A DNA stretch of 5,694 bases from Sphingomonadales bacterium UBA1936 (GCA_002336985.1 DDFE01000237.1:1-5694), one strand, 5' to 3'. Shown: positions 1 through 5,502, counted from the stretch's first letter. The notes: generated by a model from the letters alone, not told the origin. Program-made: numbers and translations.

Positions 1-407
1 AATGGCGCATCGCGACGCCGAAGCCACTGCAGAAACTAGAGCGAAATCCGGTTCCTGCCTATCGACCAGAGGGCGGCACACGCCGATCTCCCTCTTCTCC
101 CCTTGCGGGAGTTTCAGGTCGTTCGTCCCCCGGACGAACTGAAGGCAGCGGGGGGCTGCCTTCACCTGAAACTGAGCGGACGCGCGGAGCGCGCCGAGGT
201 GAGGGGCGCAGCGCGTCTGCGCTGCAAAAGGCGCCGGGCCCCCGTTACCGCCCGGACGAGCCAAGACCGAAACCCGCCGCCAAGCCGCAGCGCACGTCCA
301 CCACCGAAACTCCCGCACGCCCGGCGAAGCCCGCCATCCCCAAATCGCAGCGCTCCGGCTGGGCCAAAGCCAAGCCGAAACCCGGCAGAGGTCCGCGCCG
401 TGGCTAG
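1..407 (+). CDS. C-terminal tail of an RluB-type 23S rRNA pseudouridine synthase (5' partial)
   Basis: Seen: the frame with codons starting at position 3 is open from the window edge to TAG at 405-407. It ends in a low-complexity basic tail rich in Lys, Pro and Arg, including SGWAKAKPKPGRGPRRG. Known: sphingomonad large-subunit pseudouridine synthases of the RluB/RsuA family end in such Arg/Pro/Lys-rich extensions and commonly sit just upstream of rsmD, as here. The catalytic domain lies outside the window, so the assignment rests on tail composition and neighbourhood. Odd: the stretch encoded by about 88-225 consists of consecutive hairpins and reads as Ser/Gly/Arg-rich filler, so part of the tail looks like an inserted palindromic repeat read in frame. 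The last two bases of the stop codon already belong to the inverted repeat that follows. Alternative: any protein with a basic disordered tail, or non-coding sequence over the first 240 bases. Confidence is moderate. Confidence 0.55.
   Translation, partial: WRIATPKPLQKLERNPVPAYRPEGGTRRSPSSPLAGVSGRSSPGRTEGSGGLPSPETERTRGARRGEGRSASALQKAPGPRYRPDEPRPKPAAKPQRTSTTETPARPAKPAIPKSQRSGWAKAKPKPGRGPRRG
88..225. repeat. Composite palindromic repeat element (four hairpins, three-way junction) inside the rluB-like tail
   Basis: Seen: an outer 9-bp stem GTTTCAGGT (111-119) pairs with ACCTGAAAC (164-172). It encloses two perfect hairpins: GTTCGTCC/GGACGAAC (121-128 with 132-139, 3-nt loop) and TGAAGGCAGC/GCTGCCTTCA (140-149 with 155-164, 5-nt loop). 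The outer stem and second hairpin share base 164. Two more hairpins follow: CGCGC/GCGCG (181-185 with 189-193) and GCAGCGC/GCGCTGC (208-214 with 219-225). Just 5' is CTCCC-CTTGC-GGGAG (97-111), which resembles the core of the inverted-repeat arms at 406 and 802. The frame stays open through all of it. Inference: this is a dispersed palindromic element, perhaps nested in an older repeat, comparable in behaviour to the palindromic elements found inside Rickettsia and Caulobacter genes. The outer limits are approximate. Confidence 0.7.
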
Positions 408-840
408 CCCCTCCCCTTCAGGGGAGGGGTTGGGGTGGGGCAGTCTGACCGAGAAAGAGCTTTTGGCGCGGGCAAAGGAACTGCGCCGCAATCCCGCTGA
501 ATGGGAAATCCGACTGTGGCGCCAACTCTCAAACTCGCAGTTAAATGGCTATAAATTTCGGCGTCAGGCAGTCATTTTTCCTTACATCGCTGACTTCTTC
601 TGCCCGGCAAAAGGCCTGATCGTTGAACTCGACGGTGACACGCATGAGCGCGCGAAGGATCAACGGCGAGACGCAACATTGGCGTGCCGAGGCTTCGAAA
701 CTCTGCGGTTTTGGAATACCGAAGTGCGAGACAGCTTGGAGGGCGTAGTTGAAATGATCGGGGCTGCTTTGGCGGGACGGCCAGATCGTTGGCAAGGTGT
801 TCCCCACCCCAACCCCTCCCCTGAAGGGGAGGGGCTTTAA
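400..840 (+). CDS. DUF559 domain protein (Vsr-like PD-(D/E)xK endonuclease fold)
   Basis: Known: DUF559 proteins are small domains related to the very-short-patch-repair endonuclease/restriction-endonuclease-like fold; the biological role is not established. Seen, counting from GTG 400 (146 aa): helix region NPAEWEIRLWRQL at 31-43, KFRRQ at 52-56, IADFFC with D65, VELDG with E76 and D78, H82, and LRFWNTEV at 102-109. These match the family's conserved D...ExDG..H...RFWN pattern, so the active site looks intact. Start: GTG 400 has AGAGG at 387-391 with an 8-nt spacer and overlaps the upstream stop by 8 nt. TTG 430, just after a GGGGAGGGG tract, is the main alternative. Both ends are encoded by inverted-repeat arms (PSPSGEGLGWG and PHPNPSPEGEGL). 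Odd: bases 541-600 hold 24 G/C of 60 against 44 of 60 in rsmD (1081-1140), pointing to transfer. The stop TAA abuts the rsmD ATG, so it is probably co-transcribed. Confidence 0.85.
   Translation: MASPSPSGEGLGWGSLTEKELLARAKELRRNPAEWEIRLWRQLSNSQLNGYKFRRQAVIFPYIADFFCPAKGLIVELDGDTHERAKDQRRDATLACRGFETLRFWNTEVRDSLEGVVEMIGAALAGRPDRWQGVPHPNPSPEGEGL
406..440. repeat. Left arm of 35-bp perfect inverted repeat flanking the DUF559 gene
   Basis: Seen: bases 406-440 are the exact reverse complement of 802-836; identity stops at 405/837 outside and 441/801 inside. Within the arm, CCCCTCCCC (408-416) and GGGGAGGGG (421-429) form a 9-bp hairpin with loop TTCA. Tracts 421-424, 426-429, 432-435 and 437-440 make a four-by-four guanine G-quadruplex motif on the + strand with loops of 1, 2 and 1 nt. 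The arm starts with the AG of the upstream TAG stop and covers the first codons of the DUF559 gene. Both structures would also form in the transcript around its translation start. Confidence 0.95.
802..836. repeat. Right arm of 35-bp perfect inverted repeat; also the rsmD Shine-Dalgarno source
   Basis: Seen: exact reverse complement of 406-440. CCCCTCCCC (813-821) and GGGGAGGGG (826-834) form a 9-bp hairpin with loop TGAA. The four C4 tracts at 802-805, 807-810, 813-816 and 818-821 put the G-quadruplex motif on the - strand, mirror-wise to the left arm. The arm encodes the PHPNPSPEGEGL end of the DUF559 protein. Its AGGGGAGGGG (825-834) lies 6 nt before the rsmD ATG and is the only evident ribosome-binding site for that gene. 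Confidence 0.95.
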
Positions 841-1386
841 ATGAGGATCATCGCCGGCACCTGGCGCGGCCGTCCGCTCGTCGCGCCCAAGGGCACCGAG
901 ACACGCCCTACCGCCGACCGCACGCGCGAGGCGCTTTTCTCGATGCTGGTCAGCCGGCTCGGCAGTTTCGAAGGCTTGCGCGTGCTCGACCTGTTCGCGG
1001 GGAGCGGCGCGCTCGGCCTCGAGGCGCTGTCACGGGGCGCGGGGCATTGCACTTTCGTCGAGCAGGACGGCGCCGCGCTCGACGCGCTGCGCGCCAACAT
1101 CGCGAAACTCGGCGCCGGCCCGTCGAGCGATGTCCGCGCAGGGTCGGTGATGACCCTCGGCCCCGCGCCCGCGCCTTACGACCTGCTGCTCCTCGACCCG
1201 CCCTATCGCACCGGCGCGGGCGTGGTCGCCCTCGAACGCTGCGCCCGCCTCGGATGGCTCGCACCCGGCGCAATCGCGACGGTCGAAACGCAAAAGGGTG
1301 AAGCGGTCACGGTCGAAGGGTTCGAGGTCGAAACCGAGCGGGTTTACGGCAAGGCGATGGTGACGCTGTTGCGGTTCGCCGCCTAA
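841..1386 (+). CDS. rsmD: 16S rRNA (guanine(966)-N(2))-methyltransferase RsmD
   Basis: Role (known family): a cytoplasmic SAM-dependent methyltransferase that puts a methyl group on N2 of G966 of 16S rRNA during 30S assembly. Seen: 181 aa, usual family length. It starts MRIIAGTWRGR, followed by the RPT-x-D-R-x-REALF signature (22-33), SAM motif I VLDLFAGSGALGLEALSRGA at 48-67, an acidic SAM-ribose position at E74 (VEQD), and the catalytic DPPY at 119-122. The start ATG follows the DUF559 stop with no gap and is preceded by AGGGGAGGGG from the repeat arm at a 6-nt spacing. The adjacency to an rluB-like gene fits an rRNA-modification cluster. The stop TAA (1384-1386) overlaps the stop of the convergent amidohydrolase. 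Confidence 0.95.
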   Translation: MRIIAGTWRGRPLVAPKGTETRPTADRTREALFSMLVSRLGSFEGLRVLDLFAGSGALGLEALSRGAGHCTFVEQDGAALDALRANIAKLGAGPSSDVRAGSVMTLGPAPAPYDLLLLDPPYRTGAGVVALERCARLGWLAPGAIATVETQKGEAVTVEGFEVETERVYGKAMVTLLRFAA

Positions 1387-2690
1387 CGCCCCGTATCGTC
1401 GCGCACGACCGCGCCGCCCTTCATCACGAACGCCAGTTTCGTCAGGATCGACACGTCCTTCAACGGATCTCCAGCCACCGCGACCAAATCGGCAAAGCGA
1501 CCCGGCTGGATGGACCCGATGCGGTCGGACGCACCGATCAGGTCCGCGGCATTGACCGTTGCCGTCTGGATCGCCTCCATCGGGGTCAGGCCGGCACGCA
1601 CATAATGACCGAACTCCTCCGCCAGCCGCGCGGGCAGCACGGCGTCGCTGCCGAACGCGATCTTCACGCCGATCTTGTGCGCCATGGTGACCATGCGCCA
1701 CGGCGTGTCGCCCAGTGCCAGCGTCTTTTCACGGATCACCGGGTTGAACAGTTCCGGCTTGTTGCGCGCCAGATCCTGCTGGATCGCGAAGATCGTGAGT
1801 GTCGGCACCAGATAGACGCCCTTCTCTTTCATCGCGCGCAACGCGGCCTCGTCAGCGTAGGACCCATGTTCGATCGACGAAACACCGCCTGCCACTGCCG
1901 CCTTGATCGCTTCGGGGCCATAGGCATGCGCCGCGACCTTCATGTTCAATTCGCGCGCCGCCTTCACGACCGCGCGGATTTCCTCGTCCGACAGGCGCTG
2001 CATCGCGACGCCTTCCGGTGCCAGGCTGGTCACCGCGCCGCTGACCATGATCTTGATCAGGTCGGCCCCGCGCTTCTTGCGGTCACGCACCTGGAACGCC
2101 GCCTGTTCGGGTGAATCGAGGATGCGCCGTGCCCAGTGCGGATTGCTGAGGTTCTCGTCGAAACCGGTCGACCGGTCGGCGACACTGCCGGTCGCGCCCA
2201 ACTGTTCCAGCGCGACCCACAGCCGCGGCCCCGGCACCGCACCACGATCGATCCCGCGCTTCAGCGCTGCATCCTCGCCCAGCGAGCCCAGCGTGCGCGC
2301 AGAGGTGAACCCGCGTTTCAGCATTTCGCGTGCGTTGATCGCGTCCTGCATCAGATGATCGAGCTCGGACGACTGCATCGCGTCGGCGACAGGATTGTTG
2401 CTGCCCTCTTTCAGGTCGAGGTGCATGTGCGTGTTGATGAAGCCGGGCAGCACGGTGAGCCCCGACAGGTCGGTGATTGCAGCGCCCGGCCGCGTCACCT
2501 TCCCCGGTTCGACGGAGACGATCCTCTCGCCGGAGATCAGGATCGATACATCACGACGCGGCGCGGCGCCGGTACCGTCGATCAGCGTTCCGGCATGGAC
2601 GATACGGTCGATCGCTTGCGCCGAAGCGCCTTGGCCGAGCATCGCTGCGACCGCCAATGCCACCGTCATCCATGCGTGCCGCAGAATCAT
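1383..2690 (-). CDS. Exported metal-dependent amidohydrolase (Xaa-Pro/Xaa-Arg dipeptidase-like, COG1228 type)
   Basis: Role (known superfamily): hydrolysis of amide or peptide bonds at a binuclear metal centre; characterised relatives act on dipeptides with C-terminal basic residues or proline. The substrate here cannot be told. Seen (435 aa): an N-terminal signal peptide (Arg, then a hydrophobic run to about 20, ASA-QA cleavage near 24), indicating a periplasmic enzyme. The TIM-barrel metal ligands are all present: H88-x-H90 in THMHLD, K213 in LIKIMVSG (bridging carboxylated lysine), H255 in AAHAYG, H275 in IEHGS and D349 in FGSD. The C-terminal GRFADLVAVAGDPL (397-410) is typical of the closing beta-sandwich. 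ATG 2688-2690 is preceded by GAGG at 5 nt. The gene follows the transporter gene after 32 bp, so the two probably form one operon. Its stop TAG (1383-1385) overlaps the rsmD stop tail to tail. Confidence 0.92.
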   Translation of the reverse strand: MILRHAWMTVALAVAAMLGQGASAQAIDRIVHAGTLIDGTGAAPRRDVSILISGERIVSVEPGKVTRPGAAITDLSGLTVLPGFINTHMHLDLKEGSNNPVADAMQSSELDHLMQDAINAREMLKRGFTSARTLGSLGEDAALKRGIDRGAVPGPRLWVALEQLGATGSVADRSTGFDENLSNPHWARRILDSPEQAAFQVRDRKKRGADLIKIMVSGAVTSLAPEGVAMQRLSDEEIRAVVKAARELNMKVAAHAYGPEAIKAAVAGGVSSIEHGSYADEAALRAMKEKGVYLVPTLTIFAIQQDLARNKPELFNPVIREKTLALGDTPWRMVTMAHKIGVKIAFGSDAVLPARLAEEFGHYVRAGLTPMEAIQTATVNAADLIGASDRIGSIQPGRFADLVAVAGDPLKDVSILTKLAFVMKGGAVVRDDTGR

Positions 2691-2722
2691 GCTCACCTCG
2701 TTACCGTGTCGATACGAACGTC

Positions 2723-3991
2723 TCAGGCCGAACGCCGGAGCGCAAGCAGCGCGATGAGACTGAGCACACCCGCCCCTGCCAGATAAGCCCCGACCATGCC
2801 GAGGCCGCCACTGGTCGCCAGCCCCTGCGCGATCAGCGGGGTCAGGCCGCCGCCGATGACGCCGCCAACGTTGAAGGTGATCGCCGTACCCGTATACGCC
2901 ACGCGCGGCGCGAACAGGCTGGGCAGCCAGGCGCCGAGCGGGCCGTAGACGAAGCCCATCACCACAAGTGCGAACGACAGCCAGCCGAACACCGAGGCAG
3001 GGGCGTGGGCGACGAGCATCACCGGCATCAGCGCCCCCGCGACGAGCACGCCGACGCACCCGATCATCAGCACGCGGCCCGGGTTCCACACATCCGAAAG
3101 CCAGCCCGCAAGGATGATGCCGCCCGCCATGAACAGGATCGCGCCGAGCTGGATCTGCAGGAACTCCGCACGCGGATAGCCCAGCGCCGTCGTGCCGTAA
3201 CCGAGTGCGAAGGCGGTCGCGATATAGAAGGTCGCGAAGCAGGCGACGACGCCGAATGTCCCCGCGAGCAGCGCGGCGCCATGGGTGCGGAACACCTCGG
3301 CCAGCGGCACCTTCGGCGGTTCGGCTTCCTTCAGCGCTTCGGTGAACGCGGGCGTCTCGGTCAACCGCAGCCGCACCCACAGGCCGACTGCGATCAGCAG
3401 GACCGACAGCGCGAACGGCACGCGCCAGCCCCATGCCTTGAAATCGTCCGCCGACAGCCAGAGGCCGAGCAGAAGGAACAGCCCGTTCGCCGCGAGGAAC
3501 CCGACCGGCGCCCCGAGTTGCGGCACGCACCCGAACCGCCCGCGCCAGCCCGGCGGCGCATTTTCGACCGCGAGCAATGCAGCGCCCGACCATTCGCCGC
3601 CCAGCCCGAACCCCTGCCCGAAGCGCAACAGGCACAGGACGACCGGCGCGAGCCAGCCGATATCGGCATAAGTCGGCAGGAAAGCGATCGCGAGCGTCGA
3701 CAATCCCATGATCAGCAGCGACGCGACCAGCGTCGATTTCCGCCCGATCCGGTCGCCGAAATGCCCGAAGGCGATCGCCCCCAGCGGCCGCGCCACGAAC
3801 GCGACGCCCAGGCTGGCGAACGACAGCAGCAACTGCACGCCCGGGTCGTCCGCCGGAAAGAACAGCGGCCCGAACACCAGCGCCGCAGCCGTCGCATAGA
3901 TATAGAAATCGTAGAACTCGACCGCCGTCCCCGCCAGGCTCGCGCCCAGGACGCGCGCGGTCGATCCGGATTTTGCTGCCTGACCCTGCAT
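2723..3991 (-). CDS. MFS transporter, metabolite:H+ symporter (MHS/ShiA-ProP-like) family
   Basis: Role (known family): proton-driven uptake of organic acids or zwitterionic solutes across the inner membrane. Seen (422 aa): the MHS signature GTAVEFYDFYIY (21-32), motif A GHFGDRIGRKSTL between helices 2 and 3 (76-88), the LRFGQGFGLGGEW stretch of helix 4 (122-134), WRVPFALS (189-196) and LTETPAF (210-216) before the central loop. About twelve hydrophobic segments span the protein, and length is normal for the family. ATG 3989-3991 has AGGGG about 5 nt upstream. It is the first gene of a probable two-gene operon with the exported amidohydrolase. Inference: it imports the substrate or a product of that enzyme. 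It is divergent from the toxin-antitoxin pair across about 50 bp, so both promoters share this space. The exact substrate is not recognisable. Confidence 0.92.
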   Translation of the reverse strand: MQGQAAKSGSTARVLGASLAGTAVEFYDFYIYATAAALVFGPLFFPADDPGVQLLLSFASLGVAFVARPLGAIAFGHFGDRIGRKSTLVASLLIMGLSTLAIAFLPTYADIGWLAPVVLCLLRFGQGFGLGGEWSGAALLAVENAPPGWRGRFGCVPQLGAPVGFLAANGLFLLLGLWLSADDFKAWGWRVPFALSVLLIAVGLWVRLRLTETPAFTEALKEAEPPKVPLAEVFRTHGAALLAGTFGVVACFATFYIATAFALGYGTTALGYPRAEFLQIQLGAILFMAGGIILAGWLSDVWNPGRVLMIGCVGVLVAGALMPVMLVAHAPASVFGWLSFALVVMGFVYGPLGAWLPSLFAPRVAYTGTAITFNVGGVIGGGLTPLIAQGLATSGGLGMVGAYLAGAGVLSLIALLALRRSA

Positions 3992-4008
3992 CCCGTCCCC
4001 TTATGACT

Positions 4009-4036
4009 TTGTGACGCGTCGCTTTGCCGCTATATT
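4009..4036 (+). promoter_or_regulatory. Candidate sigma70-type promoter and operator of the toxin-antitoxin pair
   Basis: Seen: TTGTGA (4009-4014, 4 of 6 to TTGACA), a 16-nt spacer, and TATATT (4031-4036, good -10). The imperfect palindrome GTGACGCGTCGC (4011-4022), with the perfect core GACGCGTC (4013-4020), overlaps the -35 and the spacer. That is where an antitoxin-type repressor could bind. A start about 7 nt after the -10 would fall at the ATG at 4043, implying a leaderless or nearly leaderless mRNA. No experimental support; judged by eye. Confidence 0.45.
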
Positions 4037-4042
4037 GTGGAC

Positions 4043-4237
4043 ATGGCAAAGCTTGATCCGATCATCTCCGAGTTTGAAACCGAAGAACAGGCGGAAGCCT
4101 ATGACAGATGGTTTCGGGCTCAAGTAGAGGCTGGAATGGCCTCGACCAAGGCCCGTATCCCTCACGAGCAGGTGATGGCAGAAATGCAGGCGATCATCGA
4201 CAAGCATAAAAATGCTCGATCTGATCTGGGAGCCTGA
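4043..4237 (+). CDS. ParD/RelB-like antitoxin of a type II toxin-antitoxin pair
   Basis: Role (inferred from context and shape): binds and neutralises the toxin encoded next to it, and probably represses the pair's own promoter. Seen: 64 aa, highly charged and helical. It has an acidic N-terminal half (EFETEEQAEAYDRWFRAQ, about 10-27) and a C-terminal IPHEQVMAEMQAIIDKH segment (about 39-55) of the kind found in small RelB/ParD-type antitoxins. ATG 4043 is preferred because proteins of this type begin MAKLDPI. GTG 4037 in frame would add two residues. No clear Shine-Dalgarno precedes either, and the -10 box ends only 6 nt before the ATG. The 3' end overlaps the toxin start by 26 bp, typical of coupled antitoxin-toxin genes. 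GC is lower than in neighbours (33 of 60 at 4081-4140). Confidence 0.75.
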   Translation: MAKLDPIISEFETEEQAEAYDRWFRAQVEAGMASTKARIPHEQVMAEMQAIIDKHKNARSDLGA

Positions 4238-4487
4238 TGCTCGCGCCCAGCTAGCCGGCATCCTCGAGTACATCAGCGCAAGAAATCCGGACGCAGCGCA
4301 GCGCCTCCAAGATCTTGTCAACGACCGACTAAGGCTGGCACGCGTCGTGCCGTCAATGGGTCGGCCCGGTCGCGTATCGGGTTCGAGGGAACTCGTCGTG
4401 CATCCGAACTATATCGTCATCTATCAGGTCGTTGAGGATGCAATCGATGTGGTTCGCGTCCTCCACTCGCGCCAGCAATACCCTTGA
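4212..4487 (+). CDS. ParE/RelE-superfamily toxin of a type II toxin-antitoxin pair
   Basis: Role (known superfamily): a small basic toxin. ParE types poison DNA gyrase and RelE types cut mRNA on the ribosome; which applies is not decided by the sequence. Seen: 91 aa, the usual size. The N-terminal strand and helix (LDLIWEPDARAQLAGILEYI, about 2-21) hold the W-x-P-x-A-x-x-L pattern common in ParE-like toxins. The middle has a basic RPGRVSGSRELVV segment (about 51-63), followed by YIVIYQVVEDAIDVVRVLHSRQQYP (67-91), the strand pair and R-V-L-H-x-R ending characteristic of ParE. That ending favours ParE over RelE. The start ATG lies within the antitoxin gene, giving translational coupling. It ends 6 bp from the convergent GFA gene. 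Confidence 0.88.
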   Translation: MLDLIWEPDARAQLAGILEYISARNPDAAQRLQDLVNDRLRLARVVPSMGRPGRVSGSRELVVHPNYIVIYQVVEDAIDVVRVLHSRQQYP

Positions 4488-4493
4488 CGTCGC

Positions 4494-4892
4494 TCAACCC
4501 ATCGAGGGGAAGCGGTCGAACTTCGGCAGCGCATCCTGCGTCGCCATCCACGGCAGGCGTTCCGCCACCTGGATGTGCGCAGCCGGCGCATGCTCACCCG
4601 CATCGTCGAGGGTCGACGACTGGATGTCGATGATGCCGGGCAAATACTCGGCATTGGTATAGAACATGCCCGTACCGCATTTCGGGCAGAACTGGCGCAT
4701 CGCGGTGCCCGACGAATTGAACGTCGTCACCTCTCCGTCGATCGTCACCTGTTCGACCTTATAGGCGATCCAGCCGACCATCGGCGCGCCTGCGCTCCGT
4801 CGGCAATCCGAACAATGGCACAGCGCGTGATGCAACGGCTCGCCGGTCGCGGTCCATGTCACCGCGCCGCAATGGCAACGCCCACTGGTCAT
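4494..4892 (-). CDS. GFA (glutathione-dependent formaldehyde-activating enzyme/CENP-V fold) family zinc protein
   Basis: Role (known family): a small zinc-binding fold first described from an enzyme said to condense formaldehyde with glutathione. Most bacterial members, including this one, have no proven activity. Seen (132 aa): CHCGAV with C6 and C8, CHCSDCRR with C25, C27 and C30, and FCPKCGTGMFY with C69 and C72. That is the full set of seven cysteines making the two zinc sites of the family. Length is normal. ATG 4890-4892 is preceded by GGAGGG at an 8-nt spacing. The gene converges on the toxin gene with a 6-bp gap, so no room is left for a separate terminator. It may be read alone or together with the CTERM gene 82 bp upstream on the same strand. 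Confidence 0.93.
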   Translation of the reverse strand: MTSGRCHCGAVTWTATGEPLHHALCHCSDCRRSAGAPMVGWIAYKVEQVTIDGEVTTFNSSGTAMRQFCPKCGTGMFYTNAEYLPGIIDIQSSTLDDAGEHAPAAHIQVAERLPWMATQDALPKFDRFPSMG

Positions 4893-4974
4893 CCTCAGGT
4901 CCCTCCGTTCAGCCCGTCATTGCCGTACCACTGAAACACATTCGGCGGCACGGCAATGGCAAGGCCGAAACGGA
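4893..4974. other. 82-bp spacer with a 9-bp inverted repeat between the CTERM and GFA genes
   Basis: Seen: CATTGCCGT (4918-4926) and ACGGCAATG (4950-4958) form a perfect 9-bp stem with a 23-nt loop. A competing TTCGGC (4941-4946)/GCCGAA (4964-4969) pairing overlaps it. There is no T-run on either side, so it does not fit an intrinsic terminator well. It could be a leader structure or a weak terminator. The GFA ribosome-binding site lies at the left end of the spacer. Confidence 0.35.
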
Positions 4975-5502
4975 TCAGGCGAAGCTGACCGCCATGTTGC
5001 GGCGACGGCGCGCGGCGAAGCCGATCATGCCGAAACCGCCGATCATCATCGCCCAGGTCGCGGGCTCCGGCACGGCGGCCGCAACCGGCGACGTCGTGAC
5101 GGTGACATACGACGACGATCCCGGGCTGAACGTGTTCACGCGGTATTGCGACACCGTGTCCTGGTAGAAGAAGCGGATGTCGTTGCCCGCCTGGGTGAAG
5201 AACTGGATGCCCGATCCGTCGAGGAACGTGCCGCCGGTCGTGAAGTAATTGCCGTAACTGCCACCCGGCGCGTTGATGGCGGAGCCATTGACCATGCCGG
5301 TGATCGACGTGATCGCGAAGGCCGTCCGGCCGCCGACGGTCGTCGCGACGTTCGACGTCGTGAAGATACCGCTGCCGTTGACCGATCCGCCGAACAGCGG
5401 CGTGCTGGTGACGAAGGTGAAGTTATACTGCGCGGCGTTGGCCGGCACCGCGATAGCGGCGAGAGCGGTTGCTGCGGTCAGCAGCATCAGTGATTTAGGC
5501 AT
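4975..5502 (-). CDS. PEPxxWA-CTERM sorting domain protein (exported, exosortase substrate type)
   Basis: Role (known family): exported through Sec, anchored and then processed by an exosortase at the C-terminal PEP signal, usually in bacteria making exopolysaccharide or biofilm. The function of the mature part is unknown. Seen (175 aa): a signal peptide with basic start and hydrophobic core, cleavage at ANA-A near 23. The mature region is Gly/Ser/Thr/Asn-rich and beta-prone, without cysteine. The sorting tail is VPEPATWAMM (144-153), a short hydrophobic helix (about 151-164) and an RRRR cluster (165-168). ATG 5500-5502 has AGGAGG 4 nt upstream. No exosortase or polysaccharide gene is in the window, so it appears as a lone substrate gene. 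The mature part does not resemble a domain I can name. Confidence 0.93.
   Translation of the reverse strand: MPKSLMLLTAATALAAIAVPANAAQYNFTFVTSTPLFGGSVNGSGIFTTSNVATTVGGRTAFAITSITGMVNGSAINAPGGSYGNYFTTGGTFLDGSGIQFFTQAGNDIRFFYQDTVSQYRVNTFSPGSSSYVTVTTSPVAAAVPEPATWAMMIGGFGMIGFAARRRRNMAVSFA

Noticed and set aside
103..399. Upstream extension of the DUF559 frame to a TTG at 103
   Set aside because: It overlaps the rluB-like tail and the palindromic element, has no domain, and a better-placed GTG with a Shine-Dalgarno lies at 400.
408..434. Left arm hairpin as an intrinsic terminator of the rluB-like gene
   Set aside because: The stem is followed by TTGGGGTGGGG rather than a T-run, and downstream genes appear to depend on transcription through it.
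162..491. Minus-strand open frame of 109 codons across the left repeat arm
   Set aside because: Arg/Gly/Ala shadow sequence; PHPNPSPEGEG appears in it only because the arm is read in reverse.
2477..4006. Long open frame of about 509 codons on the + strand antisense to the transporter and amidohydrolase
   Set aside because: Its translation is low-complexity Arg/Pro/Glu/Gln-rich, as expected from the complement of high-GC membrane-protein codons. The - strand frames encode clear family motifs.
2691..4049. The amidohydrolase frame stays open for about 453 further codons upstream, as if it were an 888-residue fusion
   Set aside because: The upstream part is Arg/Gly-rich shadow of the transporter gene. 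The real protein has a signal peptide and a ribosome-binding site at 2690.
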